Source: Chitinophaga pinensis
Lineage (GTDB): Bacteria > Planctomycetota > Phycisphaerae > Phycisphaerales > SM1A02
Assembly (NCBI GenBank): GCA_943329105.2
Contig: CALQCP020000104.1
Location: 1 to 7,652, forward strand
Reading direction: 5' to 3'
DNA: 7,652 nt
Positions within the stretch are counted from its first letter, which is position 1. Every line of letters starts with the position of its first letter. The notes under the pieces are model-generated. The model was not told the origin of the DNA and searched no databases. It was given only the letters and a program-made list of their open reading frames with translations. Below are positions 1 to 6,411 of the stretch, in pieces. A program made the position numbers and the translations under genes.

Positions 1-798
1 CTTGATGAACTGCCGTTTGCATGCTTGCGGCTCTCTGATTCCATCTGCGCCGCGCTGCGGGAGGTGAATCTCACTCGCATTGGTGAAGCGCGGGCTATCG
101 CGCGCTCGGCGCTTGCGGATCGCTATGGACCAGAGCTCAGCGAACGTCTGGACATGGCTGCGGGTGTGCGCGCCTGGCCATTTCGCGCGGTGGCACCGCC
201 GGATCCGGTGGTTGGCGAATTTGTCTTTGCATCGCCGTGCGCGCAACAGGAAGCAGTGGATCTGGCATGCATGCAAGCGGTGGAATTGCTCTGTGCAGCG
301 TTGGCGGCTACCGGCAATGCACATCGAAATGAAGACGGGTCCGTACGCGCATCCCGCATCGGCTGCGCGCACAGTCGTGGCGTACGGACGCTGCAGGTAC
401 GCATTGAACGCGCACGCTTGGCTCCGGTCATTGGCACTATCCACTTTGGCGCACCCACCCGTGACGCGCGACACCTGTGGTCCATTCTGCGTCCGCGCAT
501 ACAGCGCATGCATCTGGGTGAACATGAACGCGGTGAAGGTGTTGAACGAATCCTGCTGACAGCCGCACGTATGGGCCGCTGCCAGAGCGGAACCCCATTT
601 CTTGGTGGTGCGGTCGGCATGGCAGCCTCAGGAACACATGATTCGAACAGTGCTCGCGGGAGCGGCGGGGGAAATCGCAGTACCGGCGCTCATTTCAACA
701 ACGATCATCATGCAGCCACGGAGCGCGCTATCGGTGAATTTGTTGATCAATTGCGCGCCCGCCTTGGGAACGATGTCGTGCAGCGTGCGCATGCGTAG
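1..798 (+). CDS. imuB: ImuB-like Y-family polymerase homologue, C-terminal part (5' end outside window)
   Basis: The reading frame is open from base 1 (LDELPFACLRLSDS...) and stops with TAG at 796-798, so this is the last 265 residues of a gene that starts upstream. The segment LRLSD-x(8)-VNLTRIGEARAIAR, then ALADRYGPELSERLDMAAG, matches the helix-hairpin-helix stretch of ImuB and other Y-family-like proteins. The later pieces VRTLQVRIER, APTRDARHLWSILRPRI and GEGVERILLTAARM match the little-finger-like region. ImuB is normally a catalytically inactive adaptor that links ImuA and DnaE2 to the beta clamp during mutagenic translesion synthesis (family knowledge). A degenerate clamp-motif candidate, QSGTPFLGG, lies at 583-609. 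A Gly/Ser/Asn/His-rich linker follows, then FVDQLRARLGNDVV and an early stop. The usual C-terminal extension after the RLG-x-D-x-V segment is absent. The catalytic region is outside the window, so activity cannot be judged. Confidence 0.85.
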   Translation, partial: LDELPFACLRLSDSICAALREVNLTRIGEARAIARSALADRYGPELSERLDMAAGVRAWPFRAVAPPDPVVGEFVFASPCAQQEAVDLACMQAVELLCAALAATGNAHRNEDGSVRASRIGCAHSRGVRTLQVRIERARLAPVIGTIHFGAPTRDARHLWSILRPRIQRMHLGEHERGEGVERILLTAARMGRCQSGTPFLGGAVGMAASGTHDSNSARGSGGGNRSTGAHFNNDHHAATERAIGEFVDQLRARLGNDVVQRAHA

Positions 799-799
799 A

Positions 800-1426
800 A
801 TGCTTCGCATGAATCTCACCTGCACATTGACATCGGCGCGCACGCTGGCATGCTGCCGTGTTCTTTCGTTCACCCTTGCGGGCGCATTTCTGGCAGGGTG
901 CACGATGAATCCCTTCATCATGAATTACCGCGGCGATCGAATGACGCCGGTTCTTGAAGCCCAAGTAGTGCAGGATGCGCCAGCCGAAGGAACCGCCACT
1001 GAGATCGGCTCCAGCACCTTCCTTGCATCCGTTCCACAGGCGGGCGATGCGGAAGCGATCGAAGCGGCCCGCGAAGTGGGGGCTGGAATGGTGAAGTGGA
1101 GTTGTGTGAATGCCGGCAAGATTGAGTCAACGGAATTGGATCCGGTCTACCAGCGCCGCGCTGAAGGCCGCGGCAACTTTGGCACCTATGCCCCCATTCC
1201 TGGCCAACGCGAATCATGGCAGTACACGGCACGATTCTGGCGCGCGAACGCCGCATCCGCGGGGGTGCCAACGCCGTCTGTAACGGCGCCAGCTGGAGCA
1301 GCGCCAACCACAACAGCACCATCCACAACCGCGCCAGCCACACCAGCACCATCCGCAACGGCACCACCTACAACGGTGCCATCCACAACAGCGCCAACCG
1401 GGTCAACACCAACGCCACGCGGGTAA
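800..1426 (+). CDS. Small lipoprotein of unknown function with Thr/Ala/Pro-rich tail
   Basis: This 208-residue protein begins with a type II signal peptide: a short n-region with Arg, a hydrophobic core (VLSFTLAGAF) and lipobox L-A-G-C, with the lipidated Cys at residue 34 (bases 899-901). It should be anchored in a membrane on the periplasmic side. The central part (about 68-148) has the pattern IGSSTF, then AIEAAREVGAGMVKW, then QYTARFWR. This resembles a loose pattern I know from uncharacterised bacterial lipoproteins, G-x-S-x-F ... VGA-x-x-V ... (Q)YxAxFW. From about residue 155 to the end it is low-complexity Thr/Ala/Pro/Ser, probably an extended spacer. I chose ATG 800, 1 nt after the imuB stop; ATG 791 (overlapping the stop) and ATG 809 are equally possible, and none has a clear Shine-Dalgarno. 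The position suggests translational coupling to imuB. The frame stays open back to 602, but that part only shadows imuB. Function unknown. Confidence 0.7.
   Translation: MLRMNLTCTLTSARTLACCRVLSFTLAGAFLAGCTMNPFIMNYRGDRMTPVLEAQVVQDAPAEGTATEIGSSTFLASVPQAGDAEAIEAAREVGAGMVKWSCVNAGKIESTELDPVYQRRAEGRGNFGTYAPIPGQRESWQYTARFWRANAASAGVPTPSVTAPAGAAPTTTAPSTTAPATPAPSATAPPTTVPSTTAPTGSTPTPRG
1312..1400 (+). repeat. Degenerate Thr/Ala/Pro-coding repeat in the lipoprotein tail
   Basis: A stretch near 1311-1340 recurs 60 bp later at 1371-1400 with about 24 of 30 bases identical; both copies contain ATCCACAAC. It encodes repeated TTAP/STTAP/SATAP-type residues. It is a low-complexity coding repeat, not a mobile or regulatory element. 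Confidence 0.6.
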
Positions 1427-1432
1427 TCCCGC
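1419..1432 (+). terminator. Small inverted repeat over the lipoprotein stop codon, possible weak terminator
   Basis: GCGGG-TAAT-CCCGC forms a perfect 5-bp stem with a 4-nt loop that contains the TAA stop. It sits at the junction of two convergent genes, where termination is expected. No T-run follows on either strand, so an intrinsic terminator is only weakly supported. Confidence 0.2.
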
Positions 1433-1455
1433 CAACAGCATTCAGTCGGCATCCC

Positions 1456-2790
1456 TTACGGTGCCGCTGGTGGCCCAACCTTGATTGACGCCACTGGTCC
1501 TTTGATGCCATCCTTCTCGGCATTGCGTGAGGCCACCCATTGCGTAGGTAGCCGCAGCGCTTCCGGACCGGCATAGGCCACAGCATCCATGGTCAGCGAT
1601 GCAACACTTGCATCATCAACACGACCAGGATGACCGATCTGCACCAGTCGACCGGTCTCTTTGTCAATCGCCAAGTAAGTGGCGTTACCTTCAAACCATG
1701 TCACGATGTAATCGCAACGGGCATCGCCGAGCGTTCCTTCGCCGGTCTTGAGCGCAAGCAGTCCCGCCTCGGGCCGATAGCGCGCGCGCATAATGGCATA
1801 CGGCTGGCGATTCATGAGTCGCTCAAAGGCCGTGCGCCGTGAATCGACGAGTGCAGTGGTTCGACCATTGCTCGAAGTGATCACCGCGGTTTGCGGAGTC
1901 ACCACGGTTTCATATTGATAATTATCCTTTGGCGTCCCGCCCACCTTCTGCCACACATCAACGCGGCGCATGGTGTGCGGTCCAGCAAACTCCAGCGTCT
2001 CGGTGATGTCCCATGAATCAGCACCCTGCAGGACGCGCCGTGTCGACACCTGTGTGAACATCTTTGCAGCCTTCACAGCGTCTTTCCCGCCGGCCCAAGC
2101 AATCCATCGGTCCAGGGCTGCAAGGCCAGCGGCTTGCTGCTCGGGCGTACCTGCTGGTATTTCATCAGCGGGCTCCATATAGCGACGTGGTTGCGTACGG
2201 AACAGCTTCATGCATTCGTCAGATGCAAAGAAGTAGAGGAGTCCTTCTTGCAGCGCGTATCGGCGTGCGTCACCGAGTCCACCGAGCGGCCCCATCCGCC
2301 CGCACGCACCGCCTTGTTGCGCAGCAAAGCGCGCTGGTTCGCGATTGAACTGATCGCGCGTTGCAGCATTCGCAAAGATGTACGTGTTCCCCTCATACGT
2401 CACAAAGATCGATCGCTCCCCGGCAACCACTTTGCCCAATTGCAGTAGCACCGGGTCCACCGGCAAGGTGCGCTCTGGCGTCGCGTTGGCAGCAGTTGAT
2501 ATCGCTTCCGGGGTATTGAGCAGCGGCGATTGTGGCATCAGCGTTGCGGGTGCTGCGGCGGGTGCTGCGGCGGGTGCAGCAGCAGCAGGTGGAGCAGTAG
2601 GTGTCGTGGGTGGGGTAGTGGTGCCCGCATTCGCGGGTGCACTCACGGGCGCAGCGACTGGCGCTGCAGCAGGTGCGCTCGGCGTCCCTTGATCAGTCAC
2701 CGCTCGCGTCGCACTGGGACTGATGCCCCCATGCACGAACGCGTTGCAGAGCAGGGCGGAAGCGAGAAGAGTGATGTGTGCCATGTGCAT
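1456..2790 (-). CDS. Secreted protein with tandem YHS-like segments and a LolA-like C-terminal region
   Basis: This 444-residue protein (ATG at 2790-2788, TAA at 1458-1456) starts with a Sec-type signal peptide (HITLLASALLCNAFVHG); the Cys is not in a good lipobox. An Ala/Pro/Thr spacer covers about residues 36-84. Residues 111-158 look like a YHS domain without cysteines (YEGNTYIF...RDQFNREPARF). Residues 162-206 look like a second YHS domain that keeps them (GACGRMG... GLLYFFASDECMKLF...PRRYME), with Cys 163 and Cys 193. YHS domains are linked to metal binding, but the role here is not proven. Residues about 224-435 (LDRWIAWAGGKDAVKAAKMF ... YLAIDKETGRLVQI ... LRLPTQW) resemble LolA-like or GG-x-A-type periplasmic beta-sheet domains found C-terminal in many exported proteins. 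ATG 2784 is an alternative start; no clear Shine-Dalgarno is seen. It converges on the lipoprotein gene with a 29-bp gap and diverges from dnaE2. Probable location: periplasm. Confidence 0.72.
   Translation of the reverse strand: MHMAHITLLASALLCNAFVHGGISPSATRAVTDQGTPSAPAAAPVAAPVSAPANAGTTTPPTTPTAPPAAAAPAAAPAAAPATLMPQSPLLNTPEAISTAANATPERTLPVDPVLLQLGKVVAGERSIFVTYEGNTYIFANAATRDQFNREPARFAAQQGGACGRMGPLGGLGDARRYALQEGLLYFFASDECMKLFRTQPRRYMEPADEIPAGTPEQQAAGLAALDRWIAWAGGKDAVKAAKMFTQVSTRRVLQGADSWDITETLEFAGPHTMRRVDVWQKVGGTPKDNYQYETVVTPQTAVITSSNGRTTALVDSRRTAFERLMNRQPYAIMRARYRPEAGLLALKTGEGTLGDARCDYIVTWFEGNATYLAIDKETGRLVQIGHPGRVDDASVASLTMDAVAYAGPEALRLPTQWVASRNAEKDGIKGPVASIKVGPPAAP
2548..2583 (-). repeat. 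12-bp tandem repeat encoding the Ala/Pro spacer of the YHS protein
   Basis: On the plus strand, GGGTGCTGCGGC occurs twice perfectly (2548-2559, 2560-2571), followed by the variant GGGTGCAGCAGC (2572-2583). On the minus strand the units encode the AAPA repeats of the spacer that follows the signal peptide. It is slippage-prone low-complexity coding DNA. Confidence 0.7.
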
Positions 2791-2824
2791 GAGAATGATC
2801 CGCAAGATGCCAACGTACAAGTCG

Positions 2825-2838
2825 ATACGTCAGCGTAT
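2825..2838. promoter_or_regulatory. Perfect palindrome in the divergent intergenic region, possible operator
   Basis: ATACG-TCAG-CGTAT has 5-bp arms around a 4-bp centre. It lies upstream of the putative dnaE2 -35 box and downstream of the putative start of the minus-strand transcript. It could bind a dimeric regulator, but it does not match a LexA box that I know, and it could be chance. Confidence 0.25.
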
Positions 2839-2851
2839 TCGCGGTGACTCA

Positions 2852-2881
2852 TTGGAATTTCGCCCTCTGATCCCCTATACT
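2852..2881 (+). promoter_or_regulatory. Putative sigma70-type promoter for dnaE2
   Basis: TTGGAA at 2852-2857 and TATACT at 2876-2881 are separated by 18 bp, close to the housekeeping consensus. Transcription would start near 2888, about 30 nt before the proposed GTG start of dnaE2. This placement supports the GTG start over upstream in-frame starts that would run through the promoter. Confidence 0.5.
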
Positions 2882-2905
2882 AACAAACACCGTACAAATA
2901 ATCAA
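2877..2905 (-). promoter_or_regulatory. Putative sigma70-type promoter for the YHS protein gene
   Basis: Read on the minus strand, TTGATT (2905-2900) and TAGTAT (2882-2877) are 17 bp apart. The -10 lies on almost the same bases as the plus-strand -10. The start site would be near 2870, giving a leader of about 80 nt before ATG 2790. Confidence 0.4.
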
Positions 2906-2917
2906 GGCGTCGATTCT

Positions 2918-5900
2918 GTGCTTGAAAATCACCCATTCTGTGAACTGGCAGCCCTCAGCAACTTCTCCTTCCTTGAAGGGGCAAGTCATCCTGAAGAGGT
3001 CATTGCCCGCGCGGCGCAACTTCGGCTTGGCGCAGTGGCGATCGCTGATCGTCACACCATGGCCGGGGTAGTGCGCGCGCATGTTGCCGCAAAGCAGCAT
3101 GGCATGCAGTTGGTGGTTGGAACGCGCTGCAACTTTCTGCTTGGCGCTGATGATGAGCCAACGCACCTGGAGATGGTGTTGCTTGCTGATTCAGCAGACG
3201 GCTACGCACGCCTGTGCCGGTTGCTCACCCTTGGCAAGCGCCGGGCTGGTTGGACGCTTGATATGGACGAGAACGTCGCAGCCGTTGCGGCGGGCATTGA
3301 GTCGCGTACCGCCGCGCGCAATTCATCGGCGTGCCATCTGTGGCTCCATGATCTGGTGGACGCCAGCGTGCAGTCACTTGGAAGCGGCGAGCCGGGTGAT
3401 GGATCCGGTCATGGATCCGGACGCAAGCCGGGAACGGATCGCCCGCTTGCGCCGTTTGCTATTCCTGGCGTGCAAGCCATCGTGATGCCGCCCGATGAGT
3501 ACGGCGCCATGCAGCCGCGATTTCTTGAATCACTTCGCTGGCTTCGTACCGCCTTTGATGATGATCGACTTTCACTTGGGTTGGTGCGTCGATCCGGTCC
3601 GGATGCTGCGCTTCGGTTGCTGCAGTTGGAGTGGATTTCCTCTGAAGTGTGTGTGCCGCTGGTGGCCAGCAACGATCCATACTGCCATGTCCGCGATAGG
3701 CAAGAAATACAGGACATTGTGACCGCCATCCGCGCTGGACACACAGTGCAAGAACTACGTTCATTTGAACGAACCCGTGCAGTTGATCGAGCTCATGGGT
3801 GTGCGCACCAAGGCGCGCGCCTCTTTCCTGACGATGCGCGGCACCTGCTGGACGCGGATGACATGCGAGCGGTGCTTACTGATGTTCCGCCCGAAGTGTG
3901 CAACGCAGCACTCGCACGCAGCGCTGCAGTTGCAAAGCGGTGCTCGGGATTCTCCATGTCAATGCTTCGCTATCGATACCCGCGCGAAGTTGCACCGCCC
4001 GGCGTTGATCCGATGACGCACCTGCGGCGACTGGTCGCGGATGGCGCGGCGTTGCACTTTCCGAATATCCCTGCGAAGGTGCACTTGCAACTTGAGCATG
4101 AGTTCTCCATCATTGCTGAACTCGGCTATGCGTGCTACTTCCTGACCGTGCACGCCATTGTCAGCTTTGCACGCTCACGAGGCATTCTCTGCCAAGGTCG
4201 AGGCGCCGCTGCGAACAGCGCCGTCTGTTTCTGCCTTGGAATTACCGCTGTTGACCCCACTCGCAGCGACATGCTCTTTGAGCGATTCATCAGCCGAGAG
4301 CGAGATGAACCGCCGGACATTGATGTCGACTTTGAACACGAACGACGCGAAGAAGTCATTCAATTCATCTATCAAACATGGGGAAGAGCCCGCGCTGCGT
4401 TGTGCGCAGAAGTGATTTGCTTTCGCGACCGTAGTTCATTGCGTGAGGCAGCGAAAGCGCTCGGCGTTCCACCAGAATCGCCGGAAGCGGTGCGGATTGC
4501 CGCAGCCATTGAAGGGTTCCCCCGTCATCTTTCGCAACATGTTGGCGGGTTCATCATCACCGATGGTCCGCTGTGCGAACTTGTGCCCGTGCGTAACGCG
4601 CGCATGGACGCGCGCACCATCGTTGAGTGGGATAAAGATGACATTGATGCCATGGGCATGCTGAAGATGGACGTACTAGCGCTGGGGATGCTCACCGCTA
4701 TTCGCAAAGCGATTGATCTTGGAAACAACTGCCCGGTGCCTGGCTGGCCGTGTGACACTTCCGGCACTGGAGCGCTGACGTACTGCACTGTTCCTGCCGA
4801 AGACCCAGCAACGTATGAGATGGCGTGTCGCGCCGACACGGTGGGGGTCTTTCAGATCGAAAGCCGCGCGCAGATGAGTATGTTGCCGCGCCTCAAGCCG
4901 CGCTGCTTCTATGACCTGGTGATTGAAGTGGCCATCGTGCGCCCTGGACCGATTCAAGGCAATATGGTGCACCCGTACCTGCGTCGGCGCGACGGTACTG
5001 ATGTCACGCACTATCCAAACGAATCCATTCGCGCCGTGCTTGGAAAAACGCTTGGGGTGCCACTCTTTCAGGAGCAGGCGATGTTGCTTGCAGTAGTGGC
5101 GGCAGGCTTTACACCCGGCGAGTCGGACAAGTTGCGCCGCGCCATTGCTTCATGGAAGCGTTCTGGAAATCAGATTGCTGCATTCAAGGATCAGCTGGAA
5201 TCCGGCATGCGCGCCCGTGGATATTCCGAACAGTTTGCTGCGCAAGTGTTCGGGCAGATTCAAGGATTCTCTGGTTACGGATTTCCGGAGAGTCACGCAG
5301 CGAGCTTTGCGCTCTTGGTCTATGTGTCTGCATGGCTCAAGTGTCATCATCCGGCAGCATTCACTGCCGCGCTTCTCAACAGTCAGCCGATGGGCTTCTA
5401 CGCACCCGCGCAGTTGGTGCGTGACGCGCGCGAGCACGGCGTTGATGTTCTACCGGTGGATGTATTGGCAAGCGAGTGGGACTGCACGCTTGAGGACGGA
5501 TCCGCACCGGACGATGATCTCGCTTGCAACTATCAGTCGGGCGTGCACTCGGGGTCCATGCTTCGCCCGACGCGTCACCCCGCGCTTCGCCTTGGCCTGC
5601 GCATGGTGTCTGGCTTGCGTGCCGAAGACGGCCACGCCGTGGCATCCGCGGCACGCAGCCAGCGCTCTCACCCAACGTTTGCATCGGTAGAGTCCGTGTG
5701 GCGCTCTTCTGGCTGCAGTCTGCACGCGCTGCGGCGCCTCGCAGTGGCGGACGCGTTTTCAGGCATGGGTATTTCTCGCCAGCAAGCACTCTGGCAGGTG
5801 CGTGCCTTGCGCGGTGGCGACACCCCCGTTCTTGACGATGCCGCCCAGCGGGGCGCCACACTCTTTGACATGCTGCCGCAGCCATTGCCGCCAGTTCCGG

Positions 5901-6343
5901 CGCTTCGATCCGTTGCGGCGGACTACTCCAGCACCGGACTTTCATTGCACGACCACCCGATTCGCTTCCTGCGCGAGTCAATCGCACGTCGCGGAGGAAC
6001 CGAATGCGCGCAACTCCGTGCCATCGGCGCCGCATCCGAACGCCCCATCGCGTCCGTCGCTGGATTAGTGCTGTGCCGGCAACGTCCGTCCACAGCATCT
6101 GGAATCATGTTCATGACGATTGAGGACGAGACGGGCATTGCCAATCTCATCATTCGGCCCCGTGTGTACGAGCGAGTTCGAAGCATCGTGCGCCATGCAA
6201 CCACGCTCTTGGCGGAAGGCACGGTTGAGCATCGTTCCGGGGTCACGCACCTCATAGTGCGTCGTATCACTGATCTGTCAGAAGAATTGAGCCAGATGGC
6301 GATGGGCGATCACATCGCACAGCAGTCGAGGGACTTTCGGTAG
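2918..6343 (+). CDS. dnaE2: Error-prone DNA polymerase III alpha subunit, DnaE2 (ImuC)
   Basis: This 1141-residue C-family polymerase carries out mutagenic translesion synthesis with ImuA and ImuB. A PHP domain (from residue 8; SNFSFLEGASHPEE) comes first. The palm follows, with GRGAAANSAVC near 425, PPDIDVDF with catalytic Asp 467 and 469, and the third Asp 585 in LKMDVLALGML. Then come VRPGPIQGN, GVPLFQEQAM, ESHAASFALLVYVSAWLK (near 792), the DnaE2 hallmark LLNSQPMGFY (821-828 region) and an OB fold (about 1040-1120, RQRPSTASGIMF...EDETG). GTG 2918 is preferred because homology begins just after it, AAGG lies 10 nt upstream and a promoter lies at 2852-2881; the frame is open further upstream (ATG 2807, ATG 2723), but this would overlap the divergent gene or promoter. 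Oddities: two PHP histidines are replaced (Ala 11, Tyr 255), and a Gly/Ser/His-rich insert lies near 160. The stop TAG is at 6341-6343. Confidence 0.95.
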   Translation: MLENHPFCELAALSNFSFLEGASHPEEVIARAAQLRLGAVAIADRHTMAGVVRAHVAAKQHGMQLVVGTRCNFLLGADDEPTHLEMVLLADSADGYARLCRLLTLGKRRAGWTLDMDENVAAVAAGIESRTAARNSSACHLWLHDLVDASVQSLGSGEPGDGSGHGSGRKPGTDRPLAPFAIPGVQAIVMPPDEYGAMQPRFLESLRWLRTAFDDDRLSLGLVRRSGPDAALRLLQLEWISSEVCVPLVASNDPYCHVRDRQEIQDIVTAIRAGHTVQELRSFERTRAVDRAHGCAHQGARLFPDDARHLLDADDMRAVLTDVPPEVCNAALARSAAVAKRCSGFSMSMLRYRYPREVAPPGVDPMTHLRRLVADGAALHFPNIPAKVHLQLEHEFSIIAELGYACYFLTVHAIVSFARSRGILCQGRGAAANSAVCFCLGITAVDPTRSDMLFERFISRERDEPPDIDVDFEHERREEVIQFIYQTWGRARAALCAEVICFRDRSSLREAAKALGVPPESPEAVRIAAAIEGFPRHLSQHVGGFIITDGPLCELVPVRNARMDARTIVEWDKDDIDAMGMLKMDVLALGMLTAIRKAIDLGNNCPVPGWPCDTSGTGALTYCTVPAEDPATYEMACRADTVGVFQIESRAQMSMLPRLKPRCFYDLVIEVAIVRPGPIQGNMVHPYLRRRDGTDVTHYPNESIRAVLGKTLGVPLFQEQAMLLAVVAAGFTPGESDKLRRAIASWKRSGNQIAAFKDQLESGMRARGYSEQFAAQVFGQIQGFSGYGFPESHAASFALLVYVSAWLKCHHPAAFTAALLNSQPMGFYAPAQLVRDAREHGVDVLPVDVLASEWDCTLEDGSAPDDDLACNYQSGVHSGSMLRPTRHPALRLGLRMVSGLRAEDGHAVASAARSQRSHPTFASVESVWRSSGCSLHALRRLAVADAFSGMGISRQQALWQVRALRGGDTPVLDDAAQRGATLFDMLPQPLPPVPALRSVAADYSSTGLSLHDHPIRFLRESIARRGGTECAQLRAIGAASERPIASVAGLVLCRQRPSTASGIMFMTIEDETGIANLIIRPRVYERVRSIVRHATTLLAEGTVEHRSGVTHLIVRRITDLSEELSQMAMGDHIAQQSRDFR
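3395..3418 (+). repeat. 12-bp tandem duplication inside dnaE2
   Basis: GGTGATGGATCC and GGTCATGGATCC lie head to tail (11 of 12 bases identical) and encode GDGS-GHGS. They sit in a Gly-rich insert within the PHP region (residues about 155-175) and leave the reading frame intact. Confidence 0.75.
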
Positions 6344-6349
6344 CGATGA

Positions 6350-6379
6350 CGGCCGAACACACTGCCGGAGAAACGGCCG
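6350..6379. terminator. Inverted repeat between convergent dnaE2 and Cys-rich gene, possible bidirectional terminator
   Basis: CGGCCG at 6350-6355 recurs at 6374-6379. As the hexamer is self-complementary, the two copies can pair as a 6-bp GC stem around an 18-nt loop. It lies in the 68-bp gap between the two stop codons, where termination is needed in both directions. There is no T-run, so the call is tentative. Confidence 0.3.
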
Positions 6380-6411
6380 ATGTTCGCGTACCCACACTCA
6401 TATCCCAAGCT

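Noticed and set aside
602..799. Longer N-terminus for the lipoprotein starting at 602
   Set aside because: This part overlaps imuB in another frame, and it would place about 66 extra residues before a clear signal peptide and lipobox.
1448..1465. GGCATC-CCTTAC-GGTGCC imperfect hairpin at the end of the YHS gene
   Set aside because: The stem needs a G-T pair, it lies partly in coding sequence and no T-run follows, so it is not convincing as a terminator.
2378..2692. Gly/Ala-rich plus-strand frame (AGAAAGAAAGAAAAGG)
   Set aside because: It is the antisense image of the Ala/Pro spacer repeats in the YHS protein and has no independent support.
2723..2917. Longer N-terminus for DnaE2 starting at 2723 or 2807
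   Set aside because: It would overlap the start of the divergent YHS gene or the promoter, and the residues show no DnaE2 similarity. Conserved sequence begins only after GTG 2918.
5376..6098. Minus-strand open frame of 240 codons
   Set aside because: It is antisense to conserved DnaE2 sequence, is very Arg-rich and is typical of a shadow frame in GC-rich DNA.
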